Positions 1-7,472 of a stretch of 64,000 nucleotides of DNA are shown one piece after another. The stretch is from CAWIKY01 sp963836905 (lineage in GTDB: Bacteria > Pseudomonadota > Alphaproteobacteria > Caulobacterales > Hyphomonadaceae), in NCBI GenBank assembly GCA_963836905.1, contig CAWIKY010000006.1, positions 558,001-622,000 of the forward strand, in the 5' to 3' direction. A model generated the notes under the pieces. That model was not told the DNA's origin and ran no database searches. It saw nothing but the letters and a program-made list of their open reading frames with translations. Numbering within the stretch: the first letter of the stretch is position 1; every line of letters begins with the position of its first letter. Made by a program: the position numbers and the translations under genes.

Positions 1-1
1 T

Positions 2-202
2 TGGGAACACCGTGAGGGCGTTGTCCCGGGGTATACAAGAACCTACGGTTTGAAGCTGCTCGTCTGGTATGAAATGCACGACACCCATGAGTCGGCTGGT
101 CTGCGTGAGCGCGCGATAAAAAGATGGCACCGCGACTGGAAGTTCGAATTGATTGAGCAGCAAAATCCTTACTGGCGCGATCTGTACGAGTCTCTTTTCT
201 GA
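2..202 (+). CDS. GIY-YIG nuclease family protein (C-terminal part)
   Basis: The window opens inside a reading frame that runs to a TGA at 200-202 and encodes 66 residues. It has the end of a small GIY-YIG (UvrC-like, COG2827) domain: a YTRTYGLKLLVWYE strand, then a helix with RERAIKRWHRDWKFELIE, then the NPYWRDLY motif that closes this family. The catalytic GIY and YIG strands lie upstream of the window. The family is thought to act as small DNA endonucleases, but no function can be assigned here. Its neighbour downstream is a repeat pair, not an operon partner. Confidence 0.8.
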   Translation, partial: WEHREGVVPGYTRTYGLKLLVWYEMHDTHESAGLRERAIKRWHRDWKFELIEQQNPYWRDLYESLF

Positions 203-470
203 AAGGCTGCCCCGGATCATCGCTTCGCTTGTCCGGGGAGGCGCTAGCTTTTACGCTTCACACTCTCAACAGCCGCTTCCCCGGAAGACGCCAGTCTATC
301 CGGGGCAGCCTTGGACATGAAAATTGTCGCCAACCCTGTTTTATTAGAATGTGTGCCCGAAAGGCTGCCCCGGATCATCGCTTCGCTCGTCCGGGGAAGC
401 GGTAGCTTTTGCGCTTCACGCTCTAAACAGCCGCCTCCCCGGAAGACGCCAGTCTATCCGGGGCAGCCTT
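203..470. repeat. Two tandem copies of a 110-bp palindromic element (family A)
   Basis: Two near-identical elements occupy 203-312 and 361-470. Each is bounded by the perfect 15-bp inverted repeat AAGGCTGCCCCGGAT / ATCCGGGGCAGCCTT. Inside each are an ATCGCTTCGCT(T/C)GTCCGGGGA arm and a TCCCCGGAAGACGCC arm, so the whole can fold into a long cruciform. The flank to the right of each copy (GGA.ATGAAAA...) also matches, so the duplicated unit is about 158 bp. Shorter or diverged relatives lie near 12.7, 13.0, 13.2, 36.2, 41.9, 42.3, 42.6 and 45.8 kb. From 471 to 758 I see no gene. Confidence 0.85.
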
Positions 471-665
471 GGAAATGAAAACTACTATCCATCCTGTTTG
501 AACAGCATGTAAGCCCAGCCGCTTCCGCAGAACATCGGGCCGCTTGTCCGGGCAGGCAGTTGCCGCATTCGGCCAACGCGCCATCGGCCCAAACGCCGCG
601 CCGCGTCTTGTTGTCAGCCAGAAACGGCCATGCTAAGCGCAACCGCGATGAGGGCCGGACAGTCA

Positions 666-694
666 TTGACCGTGACCGGCGACTTGTATCTATA
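666..694 (+). promoter_or_regulatory. Candidate sigma-70-type promoter of the atp operon
   Basis: TTGACC at 666-671 is followed after 17 bases by TCTATA at 689-694. This is the best -35/-10 pair seen in the 288 bases between the repeat pair and atpH. It would start transcription about 60 bases before the TTG start of atpH. The call is by inspection only. Confidence 0.4.
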
Positions 695-758
695 GGGGCA
701 AATCCGCTGCACGGACTTCACGGTCGGTCGGCGGACAGGTTTCACGAAGAAAACGGGT

Positions 759-1325
759 TTGGTTTTGGACGCGACATCCAGTCTACAGGTGAGCGAAGCG
801 GCGCAGCGATACGCCTCTGCTCTGTTCGATCTGGCCGTTGAGGCCAAGGCGGTGGAATCCGTCGAATCGGACTTGAACACATTCGCAAAAGCCGTGGCTG
901 AAAACGCCGAGCTGGCGAACGTGCTGAAATCGCCTGTTCACGAGAATGATGAGCGCCGCGGTGCGCTGCAGGAAATCGCCGCCCGTCAGGGTGCAGGCGA
1001 CCTGGTGAAGAACTTTATCGGCGTGGTCGCCAATAACGGGCGCAGCGCGGACCTTCCGGGGATCGCGACGGCCTTCAAACGCCTGTCGGCAGACCATCGC
1101 GGCGTGACGCAGGTGCGTGTCACCAGCGCGCACACGCTGTCCGACGATCAGCTCAGCGAGATCAAGACGCTCGTTGCCAAGACGGCAGGCGACAAGATCG
1201 ACCTCGACCTGAATGTAGATCCGGACCTGATCGGCGGCTTTCGCATCCGCATCGGTTCCAGACTGATCGATGCATCGATCAGATCGAAACTCGAACGACT
1301 GAACCACGCAATGAAGGGAGCTTAG
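759..1325 (+). CDS. atpH: ATP synthase F1 delta subunit (OSCP)
   Basis: Encodes 188 residues, the usual length for bacterial delta. The N-terminal half has the family signature AAQRYASALFDLA (residues about 14-26). The C-terminal part has the conserved DPDLIGGFRIRIG stretch. Delta links the alpha3beta3 head to the b-subunit stator stalk. The start is uncertain: TTG at 759, TTG at 765 and GTG at 789 are all in frame, and none has a strong ribosome-binding site. It is the first gene of the operon, and atpA begins five bases after its stop. Confidence 0.93.
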   Translation: MVLDATSSLQVSEAAQRYASALFDLAVEAKAVESVESDLNTFAKAVAENAELANVLKSPVHENDERRGALQEIAARQGAGDLVKNFIGVVANNGRSADLPGIATAFKRLSADHRGVTQVRVTSAHTLSDDQLSEIKTLVAKTAGDKIDLDLNVDPDLIGGFRIRIGSRLIDASIRSKLERLNHAMKGA

Positions 1326-1329
1326 CCTG

Positions 1330-2865
1330 ATGGATATCCGGGCGGCAGAGATCTCCGAGATCCTGAAATCGCAAATCAAGAATTACGGCGCGCAGGCGGA
1401 AGTCTCCGATGTCGGCCAGGTCCTCTCCGTCGGTGACGGTATCGCCCGTGTCTACGGGCTCGACAGCGTCCAGGCGGGCGAAATGGTCGAGTTCGACGGT
1501 GGCGTGAAGGGCATGGCCCTGAACCTCGAAAAGGACAATGTCGGCGTCGTTATCTTCGGTGATGACCGCGGCATCAAGGAAGGCGACACTGTAAAGCGTC
1601 TCTCCGAGATCGTGGCGGCGCCTGTTGGCCGTGGCATGCTCGGCCGGGTGATGAACGCACTCGGTGAGCCGATCGACGGCAAGGGTGAGCTGACCGATGT
1701 TGCCGAGCGCAAGCGCGTCGACGTCAAGGCACCCGGCATTCTGCCCCGCAAGTCGGTGCACGAGCCGATGATGACGGGCATCAAGGCCATTGACGGCATG
1801 ATCCCGATTGGTCGCGGCCAGCGCGAGCTCGTCATCGGTGACCGTCAGACCGGCAAGACCGCTATCTGCATCGATGCGATCCTGAACCAGAAGCAGATCA
1901 ACGACGCGGCTAAGGACGATTCCGAAAAGCTGTTCTGCGTTTACGTTGCTATCGGCCAGAAGCGTTCCACGGTTGCGCAGGTCGTCAAGACGCTCGCAGA
2001 CCGCGGCGCGCTCGACTACACGATCATCGTTGCAGCCACGGCCTCCGAGCCTGCTCCGCTGCAATATCTGGCACCGTTCACCGCCTGCACCATGGGCGAA
2101 TGGTTCCGCGACAACGGCATGCATGCGCTTATCATCTATGATGACCTCTCCAAGCAGGCCGTCGCCTACCGTCAGATGTCACTCCTTCTGCGCCGTCCGC
2201 CGGGCCGCGAAGCCTATCCGGGCGACGTCTTCTATCTCCACTCGCGCCTGCTTGAGCGCGCGGCCAAGATGAATGACGATTTCGGCGCAGGCTCCCTGAC
2301 GGCGCTGCCGATCATCGAGACACAGGCCAACGACGTGTTGGCCTACATCCCGACGAACGTGATCTCGATCACGGACGGTCAGATCTTCCTCGAAACCGAT
2401 CTCTTCTATCAGGGCATCCGTCCTGCCGTGAACGTCGGTCTGTCAGTGTCGCGGGTTGGTTCTGCCGCCCAGACCAAGGTTATGAAGAAGGTTGCCGGCT
2501 CGATGAAGGGCGAACTCGCCCAGTATCGCGAGCTTGCCGCCTTCGCCAAGTTCGGCTCCGATCTCGACCCGGCCACCAAGAAGACGCTGGATCGCGGTGC
2601 GCGCCTGACCGAGCTTCTCAAGCAGCCGCAATTCTCGCCGCTGCAGATGGAAGAGCAGGTTTTTGTCATCTATGCCGGTACGCGCGGATATATCGACCGC
2701 GTGCCCGTCGCCGATGTGGTGCGTTATGAAGCCGAGCTTCTGACCTGGCTGAAATCGAACAAGGCTGACCTGATGGCGTCGATCCGGGACAAGAAAGCCC
2801 TGACCGACGATATCGAGGCCGGTATCAAGGATGCGCTGGAAACCTTCACGAAGAACTTCGCGTAA
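1330..2865 (+). CDS. atpA: ATP synthase F1 alpha subunit
   Basis: 511 residues, full length. The Walker A motif GDRQTGKT is at about residues 170-177. The C-terminal half carries the conserved stretches DDLSKQAVAYRQ and RRPPGREAYPGDVFY. It forms the non-catalytic nucleotide sites of the cytoplasmic F1 head. The ATG at 1330 is preceded by AAGGGAG at a suitable distance. In most bacteria the next gene is atpG; here a PH-domain gene intervenes. Confidence 0.98.
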   Translation: MDIRAAEISEILKSQIKNYGAQAEVSDVGQVLSVGDGIARVYGLDSVQAGEMVEFDGGVKGMALNLEKDNVGVVIFGDDRGIKEGDTVKRLSEIVAAPVGRGMLGRVMNALGEPIDGKGELTDVAERKRVDVKAPGILPRKSVHEPMMTGIKAIDGMIPIGRGQRELVIGDRQTGKTAICIDAILNQKQINDAAKDDSEKLFCVYVAIGQKRSTVAQVVKTLADRGALDYTIIVAATASEPAPLQYLAPFTACTMGEWFRDNGMHALIIYDDLSKQAVAYRQMSLLLRRPPGREAYPGDVFYLHSRLLERAAKMNDDFGAGSLTALPIIETQANDVLAYIPTNVISITDGQIFLETDLFYQGIRPAVNVGLSVSRVGSAAQTKVMKKVAGSMKGELAQYRELAAFAKFGSDLDPATKKTLDRGARLTELLKQPQFSPLQMEEQVFVIYAGTRGYIDRVPVADVVRYEAELLTWLKSNKADLMASIRDKKALTDDIEAGIKDALETFTKNFA

Positions 2866-2886
2866 CAGGGAGCGCAGCGCGCCGCC

Positions 2887-3354
2887 ATGGGCTATCTTGA
2901 ACAGTCTATCGGGCCGCGCGAACGGCTGCTGTTCGAGGCGAAGGTTCACTGGATTGTCTATGCGGCACCGGTGTTCTGGATGATTGTTGGCGTCGTGCTG
3001 GCGCCGGTGACGTATTACATCAGCCTGATCCTGACGATTGGCGGGCTGATTGCCCTGATCGGGGCGCTGATCTATTCCTCCACCACCGATCTGGCGGTGA
3101 CGGACAAGAAGATCATTGCCAAGTGGGGGCTGATCAGCCGCCGCACCATCGAGCAGCGGCTCGGAAAAGTGGATACGGTTCAGGTCGACCAGGGCATACT
3201 CGGTCGCATTCTGGACTATGGAAATATAACCGTGACCGGTTCGGGGTTTGCCCCGACGCCGATCAAACTGATAGCGAAGCCGCTGACCTTCAGGCGCGCC
3301 GTAGAGGCCGCTGAAGACGAAGAACAAGAGGGTGACACACGTGCCAAGCCTTAA
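2887..3354 (+). CDS. PH-domain (bPH2/DUF304-type) membrane protein inside the atp operon
   Basis: 155 residues. Two adjacent hydrophobic segments (about 20-40 and 44-64) are followed by a bacterial PH-like domain beginning STTDLAVTDKKIIAKWG and including the GLISRRTIEQRLGKVDTVQV strand pair typical of DUF304/YdbS proteins. No enzymatic role is known for the family; it is a membrane-attached domain of unclear ligand. It starts 21 bases after atpA, and its stop overlaps the atpG start by 14 bases, so it is probably co-transcribed and translationally coupled with the F1 genes. Its place between atpA and atpG is unusual. Confidence 0.85.
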   Translation: MGYLEQSIGPRERLLFEAKVHWIVYAAPVFWMIVGVVLAPVTYYISLILTIGGLIALIGALIYSSTTDLAVTDKKIIAKWGLISRRTIEQRLGKVDTVQVDQGILGRILDYGNITVTGSGFAPTPIKLIAKPLTFRRAVEAAEDEEQEGDTRAKP

Positions 3355-4229
3355 GGACCTGAAAGGCCGGATCTCGTCGGTCAAGTCGACCCAGAAGATC
3401 ACCAAGGCCAAGCAGATGGTGGCGGCGGCGAAACTGCGCCGTGCACAGGAAGCCGCCGAGGCCTCCAAGCCCTACGCCATGCGCATGTCATCGGTAATCG
3501 CCAACCTGACGTCGGCTGCCGGTGAGAGCAGTTCCGGGCCGAAACTTCTGTCGGGAACGGGTTCGGACGAGCGACATCTCATCGTCGTCATGACGGCCGA
3601 GCGCGGCCTTTGTGGCGGCTTCAACGCCAACGTCGTCAAGCAGGCGCGCATCACCATCCGCGCGCTTGAGACGGCGGGCAAATCTGTAAAGATCATCACC
3701 GTTGGCAAGAAAGGCCGCGACCAGCTGGCCCGCACCCACGGCTCCTTGTTGATTGCCCATGTGGACACCTCCGAAGCGCGGGGCAGCGAGGGCCTGTCCG
3801 AAGTTGCGCTGGATCTTGGTCGCGATCTCAATGCCCGCTTCGAGAATGACGAGTTCGATGTCTGCACCCTGGTGTTCTCGCGCTTTGTCAGTGTGATGAC
3901 GCAGGCTCCGACCGCCAAGCAACTCATCCCGGCCGAACCGCCGGAAGAAACACCGGTGATCGACCTCAAGGGCGCGACCTACATTTACGAGCCCTCCGAA
4001 GAAGACATTCTGGAAGCGCTGTTGCCGCGTTACCTGAACACGCTGCTTCTCTCCGCCATGCTGGAAAGCGCGAGCCGGCGAACAGGCGGCTTCGATGACG
4101 GCAATGGACAATGCCACGCGTAATGCGGGCGAGCTGATCGAAAAGCTGACGCTGCAGTATAACCGCGCACGTCAGGCGCAGATCACCAAGGAGCTGATCG
4201 AAATCATCTCCGGTGCGGAGGCGCTCTAG
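3341..4229 (+). CDS. atpG: ATP synthase F1 gamma subunit, frameshifted near the 3' end
   Basis: The gamma subunit is the central rotor shaft of F1. The protein begins at GTG 3341 as MPSLKDLKGRI, the family's usual N-terminus, with AAGAGGG upstream; an in-frame GTG at 3332 is less likely. The frame as given breaks after LLSAMLESA: an extra A at 4073 moves it out of frame. In the +1 frame the conserved C-terminus continues (EQAASMTAMDNATRNAGELI, ending ELIEIISGAEAL, stop 4227-4229). The total length is 3n+1. Gamma cannot work without its C-terminal helix, so either the base is a sequence error or the cell has another copy. Confidence 0.93.
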
Positions 4230-4237
4230 CGTAAGCA

Positions 4238-6022
4238 ATGATGGCATTCTGGGTTTACGAGAACAAGATTCGCAATCGCGCCCGGATCCACACCGGGACG
4301 TGCCGGTATTGCAATCACGGCAAGGGCGTTGGCGGTTCGCCGGACAACACCTCTGATGATGAATGGCACGGCCCGTTCGAGACCTTTGCCAAAGCCGAAA
4401 AAGCTGCCAACGGGCTCGGTCGCAAGGATGTCGCTGCCTGCGGCGTCTGCAAACCCGAAACCGCAAAGGCTGAGCCTGCCAAAGCGCCTGCCAAGCCGAA
4501 AACCACTGCGAAGCCTGTTGCGGCCTCGCCAAACAAGACCAAATCTTCCAAAACCGCTACACCGAAAGACAAAGGGGCCCCAATGAGCACCTCGAAAACC
4601 GATTATTCATCCGCCATGGGCCGCGTTAGCCAGGTCATCGGCGCTGTTGTCGACGTCGAGTTTGACGGCGAACTGCCGGACATTCTCAACGCTCTGGAGA
4701 CCGACAACCAGGGCAACCGTCTTGTGCTCGAGGTTGCCCAGCATCTCGGCGAGAACACGGTCCGCACCATTGCCATGGACTCCACCGAGGGTCTCGTGCG
4801 CGGCAACCGTGTCAACAACACTGGTGGCCCGATTATGGTGCCTGTCGGCCCGGCAACGCTCGGCCGCATTCTCAACGTCATCGGCGAGCCGATCGACGAG
4901 CGCGGACCCGTCAGCAACGAGTTCATGCGTCCCATTCACGCGCCAGCCCCGGCCTTCGTGGACCAGGCGACCGGCGCGGAAGTGCTGGTCACCGGCATCA
5001 AGGTCATCGATCTGCTCTGCCCCTACACCAAGGGCGGCAAGATCGGCCTGTTCGGCGGCGCAGGCGTCGGCAAGACGGTTCTGATTCAGGAGCTGATCAA
5101 CAACATCGCCAAACTCTTCGGCGGCTATTCGGTGTTTGCCGGTGTCGGCGAGCGCACGCGAGAGGGCAACGACCTCTATTACGAAATGCAGGACGCCAAG
5201 GTTATCGACCTTGAAGGCGAGAGCCGCGCAACACTGGTCTATGGCCAGATGAACGAGCCTCCCGGCGCACGTGCCCGCGTGGCCCTGACCGGTCTGGCGC
5301 AGGCCGAATATTTCCGCGATGAGGAAGGCAAGGACGTTCTGTTCTTCGTCGACAACATCTTCCGTTTCACGCAGGCCGGTTCGGAAGTGTCCGCGCTTCT
5401 GGGGCGCATCCCGTCCGCCGTGGGCTATCAGCCAACGCTTGCCACGGACATGGGCGCGCTGCAGGAACGCATCACCTCCACCAACAAGGGCTCGATCACG
5501 TCCGTTCAGGCCATTTACGTGCCTGCAGACGACCTGACCAACCCTGCGCCTGCCACCTCGTTTGCCCACCTCGACGCCACCACGGTTCTGAACCGCGCGA
5601 TTGCGGAGAAGGGCATTTATCCGGCCATCGACCCGCTCGATTCCACGTCGCGCATTCTCGACCCCCTGGTGATCGGCAAGGACCATTATCAGGTTGCGCG
5701 CGGCGTGCAGGAAATCCTTCAGAAGTACAAGGAACTGCAGGACATCATCGCCATTCTCGGCATGGACGAACTGTCCGAAGACGACAAGATGGTCGTGGCC
5801 CGCGCCCGCAAGATCGAGCGTTTCCTCTCCCAGCCCTTCGACGTGGCAGAAGTCTTCACCGGCTCACCCGGCGTGCAGGTGAAACTGGAAGACACGATCA
5901 AGGGCTTCAAGGGCCTCATCAACGGTGATTATGACGACATGCCCGAACAGGCATTCTACATGGTCGGCTCGATCGATCAGGCTGTCGCCAAGGCACAGAA
6001 GATGGCGATGGAAGCAGCTTAG
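4238..6022 (+). CDS. atpD: ATP synthase F1 beta subunit with an in-frame zinc-ribbon-like N-terminal extension
   Basis: From ATG 4583 the protein is a normal 479-residue beta subunit, with Walker A GGAGVGKT at about 158-165 and a C-terminus typical of the catalytic subunit. However, the frame is open from ATG 4238 and adds 115 residues. The first part (VYENKIRNRARIHTGTC..., WHGPF) resembles a small standalone protein family and has two CxxC pairs, C22/C25 and C68/C71, suggesting a zinc ribbon. An Ala/Lys/Pro-rich linker joins it to beta. Either a fusion is made, or two products come from one frame through the internal start with its own ribosome-binding site (4571-4585). There is no stop codon between the parts. 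Confidence 0.95.
   Translation: MMAFWVYENKIRNRARIHTGTCRYCNHGKGVGGSPDNTSDDEWHGPFETFAKAEKAANGLGRKDVAACGVCKPETAKAEPAKAPAKPKTTAKPVAASPNKTKSSKTATPKDKGAPMSTSKTDYSSAMGRVSQVIGAVVDVEFDGELPDILNALETDNQGNRLVLEVAQHLGENTVRTIAMDSTEGLVRGNRVNNTGGPIMVPVGPATLGRILNVIGEPIDERGPVSNEFMRPIHAPAPAFVDQATGAEVLVTGIKVIDLLCPYTKGGKIGLFGGAGVGKTVLIQELINNIAKLFGGYSVFAGVGERTREGNDLYYEMQDAKVIDLEGESRATLVYGQMNEPPGARARVALTGLAQAEYFRDEEGKDVLFFVDNIFRFTQAGSEVSALLGRIPSAVGYQPTLATDMGALQERITSTNKGSITSVQAIYVPADDLTNPAPATSFAHLDATTVLNRAIAEKGIYPAIDPLDSTSRILDPLVIGKDHYQVARGVQEILQKYKELQDIIAILGMDELSEDDKMVVARARKIERFLSQPFDVAEVFTGSPGVQVKLEDTIKGFKGLINGDYDDMPEQAFYMVGSIDQAVAKAQKMAMEAA
4571..4585 (+). promoter_or_regulatory. Internal ribosome-binding site and start of the canonical beta subunit
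   Basis: AAAGGGG at 4571-4577 lies five bases before ATG 4583, where the canonical beta sequence begins (MSTSKTDYSSAMGRVSQVIG). This site would allow unextended beta to be made from the same mRNA as the extended form. Confidence 0.6.
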
Positions 6023-6046
6023 GCTTCATCTTCATGCAATTTTTCG

Positions 6047-6075
6047 AAGGCCGCTCTTCACAGGGCGGCCTTTTT
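6047..6075 (+). terminator. Rho-independent terminator after atpD
   Basis: AAGGCCGC and GCGGCCTT arms enclose a short loop and are followed by TTTTTG. The hairpin lies 24 bases after the atpD stop, so the operon ends here without atpC, the epsilon subunit gene that normally follows. Confidence 0.85.
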
Positions 6076-6079
6076 GATT

Positions 6080-6457
6080 TCACCAGATCGTGCTTGCGCC
6101 AAGCGACGCAAGCTGTGCATCGCGGGTGATTACGATCATGTCCTCGCATATCGCTTGCGCCGCAATCAGCCTGTCGAACGGATCGCGGTGCTGCAGCGAG
6201 AGGCGGCTGGCCAGTTCCGCGTGCCGAAGCGTCATTGCAAGCTCGTTGTAGCCGCGCTCAGTCAGAAAGGGTGTCAGCTTGACGGGGAGCTCCGCAAGCT
6301 TGCCGATCGTAATCTTGTAGCCGATTTCGTAAACAGATGCAGGACTGATGAACAACCGGTTGTCCGGCATGGAAATCAGATGACGTGCAGGCGCGGAGAG
6401 GCCGGGACTGTCTTCGATTGCCCAGATCAGCGCATGCGTATCGAGCAAATAGTTCAC
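6080..6457 (-). CDS. VapC-type PIN-domain toxin
   Basis: 125 residues, the usual VapC size. It has the PIN active-site start YLLDTHALIWAI (Asp at about residue 6), a central glutamate in SVYEIGYKITIGKL and the C-terminal acidic cluster in HRDPFDRLIAAQA...VITRDAQL. VapC toxins are Mg-dependent RNases that cleave tRNA or rRNA when not bound by their antitoxin. It overlaps its upstream antitoxin gene by four bases (ATGA), the usual TA coupling. It faces the atp operon tail to tail. Confidence 0.9.
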   Translation of the reverse strand: MNYLLDTHALIWAIEDSPGLSAPARHLISMPDNRLFISPASVYEIGYKITIGKLAELPVKLTPFLTERGYNELAMTLRHAELASRLSLQHRDPFDRLIAAQAICEDMIVITRDAQLASLGASTIW

Positions 6458-6714
6458 GCGGCGGGGTCCGGCCCGTCAGCTTCCAGTTCGGCAGTGTATT
6501 CGGGTTCAGGACCGAACGCATCATAGGGTGTCTCGTGCGTCCAGCCATAGTCCCGCAGGCCGCCGAGCCGACTCTTCGGGGGCCCCTTGAGGCTGACCAA
6601 ACGCACCAAAGGCGTACCCGCCCGTGCCAGCACGACGTCGTCACCGGCCATGGCGGCTTCGATAAGCGCACTGAGTTCGGCCTTGGCCTTTGCAATGTTC
6701 ACGAGTCTTGTCAT
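6454..6714 (-). CDS. Phd/YefM-family antitoxin
   Basis: 86 residues. The N-terminus MTRLVNIAKAKAELSALIEA and the following VVLARAGTPLVRLVSL are the DNA-binding fold of the Phd/YefM family. The C-terminal half (LRDYGWTHETPYDAFGPEPE) is the toxin-binding tail. It precedes and overlaps the PIN toxin gene, so the pair forms one type II TA operon. Autoregulation is expected through the palindrome just upstream of its start (6726-6737). Confidence 0.88.
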   Translation of the reverse strand: MTRLVNIAKAKAELSALIEAAMAGDDVVLARAGTPLVRLVSLKGPPKSRLGGLRDYGWTHETPYDAFGPEPEYTAELEADGPDPAA

Positions 6715-6725
6715 GGTGACTATCT

Positions 6726-6806
6726 ACATGGTCATGTGGTGTGGGTCAATCGGAGGCGTCTGCGCGGATCTTTCCATTCTGGCCAGAATATGCACTAATC
6801 TGGCCA
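6726..6806. promoter_or_regulatory. Divergent TA control region with two kinds of repeated operator-like site
   Basis: The 91 bases between two divergent antitoxin genes hold the palindrome ACATGGTCATGT (6726-6737), beside the leftward antitoxin, and two direct copies of TCTGGCCA (6778-6785 and 6799-6806), exactly 21 bases or two helical turns apart, beside the rightward antitoxin. Antitoxins of this type bind such repeats to repress their own operons. The assignment of each site to its nearest gene is inferred from position. Confidence 0.5.
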
Positions 6807-7079
6807 TGATCACCGTTTCAGTTTCCGAAGCAAAAGACCGTCTGCCGGAACTGCTCCGCAAGGTGGAGGCGGGCGAACGTGTCACCATCACCCGCCACGG
6901 CAAGCCAGTCGGCGAGATCGGCGCGCCCGGGGCCTCACAGGAACATTTTCTCGTTTGAAAAACTTGAAGCCAGTCTGAAAGAAGCCGGTTACTCGGCGCG
7001 GGGCAGCTCCATACCCGACGACTTCGACGATATTGACGTCTGGGGCGACGCGCTCGACGGTTCCGTTTTTCCTGGATGA
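6806..7079 (+). CDS. Second Phd-family antitoxin, frameshifted in the middle
   Basis: Starts at ATG 6806 as MITVSVSEAKDRLPELLRKV, then ...TITRHGKPVGEI, a classical Phd N-terminus. As given, the frame stops at 6958. Removing one G from the G4 run at 6929-6932 restores a frame that continues through FSFEKLEASLKEAGYS and IPDDFDDIDVWG to a TGA at 7077-7079. That TGA overlaps the ATG of the toxin gene by four bases, the spacing expected for a TA pair. This supports the longer reading, about 90 residues. If the shift is real, the antitoxin lacks its toxin-binding tail. Confidence 0.8.
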
Positions 7080-7468
7080 AAGTCTTGGTCAACACCTATG
7101 TCTTTTTGTGGTCGACGACGGTGCAGGAACGTCTCACACCCCGCCTCCTCTCTACTATGCAGGATCCTCGAAACGCTATCTGGCTGAGTGCGGTATCAGT
7201 GTGGGAAGTCAGGTTGAGACGTGAGAAAGGCAAGCTGGAAGCCGTGGCACCACTTGATCTCCTGGTAGATGGATTTCTGGGCGATACCCTGAACTTCCTG
7301 CCTGTCAGTCGCAGGCATGCCACCGCCCCGTCACCGGACGGATTAGAAACCCTCGACCCGTTCGACCGCATGCTGCTGGCGCAATGCGCCTGCGAGGATA
7401 TGCGGCTCTTGACCATCGACCGTAAACTGGCGGACTATCCGCTGGCCATTCCCTCGCTTGCGGCCTGA
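7076..7468 (+). CDS. VapC-like PIN-domain protein with an altered catalytic site
   Basis: 130 residues of the PIN toxin family. Motifs present are SAVSVWEVRLRREKGKL (central Glu), TLDPFDRMLLAQ and LLTIDRKLADY. The family's opening LLDTHxxLW reads VLVNTYVFLW here: the first metal-binding Asp is Asn (codon AAC) and the following His is Tyr. PIN nucleases need that Asp, so activity is doubtful. It is the downstream partner of the antitoxin at 6806-7079. Confidence 0.87.
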   Translation: MKVLVNTYVFLWSTTVQERLTPRLLSTMQDPRNAIWLSAVSVWEVRLRREKGKLEAVAPLDLLVDGFLGDTLNFLPVSRRHATAPSPDGLETLDPFDRMLLAQCACEDMRLLTIDRKLADYPLAIPSLAA

Positions 7469-7472
7469 CAGC

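Noticed and set aside
203..470. CRISPR array
   Set aside because: Only two copies, 158 bases apart, with long internal palindromes and no constant short repeat-spacer pattern.
1279..2124. A 281-residue open frame on the minus strand across atpA
   Set aside because: It is antisense to a strongly conserved gene with no motif support.
4073..4080. Programmed +1 frameshift in atpG
   Set aside because: No slippery sequence or downstream structure expected for such a gene; similar one-base changes occur in many unrelated genes here, so error is simpler.
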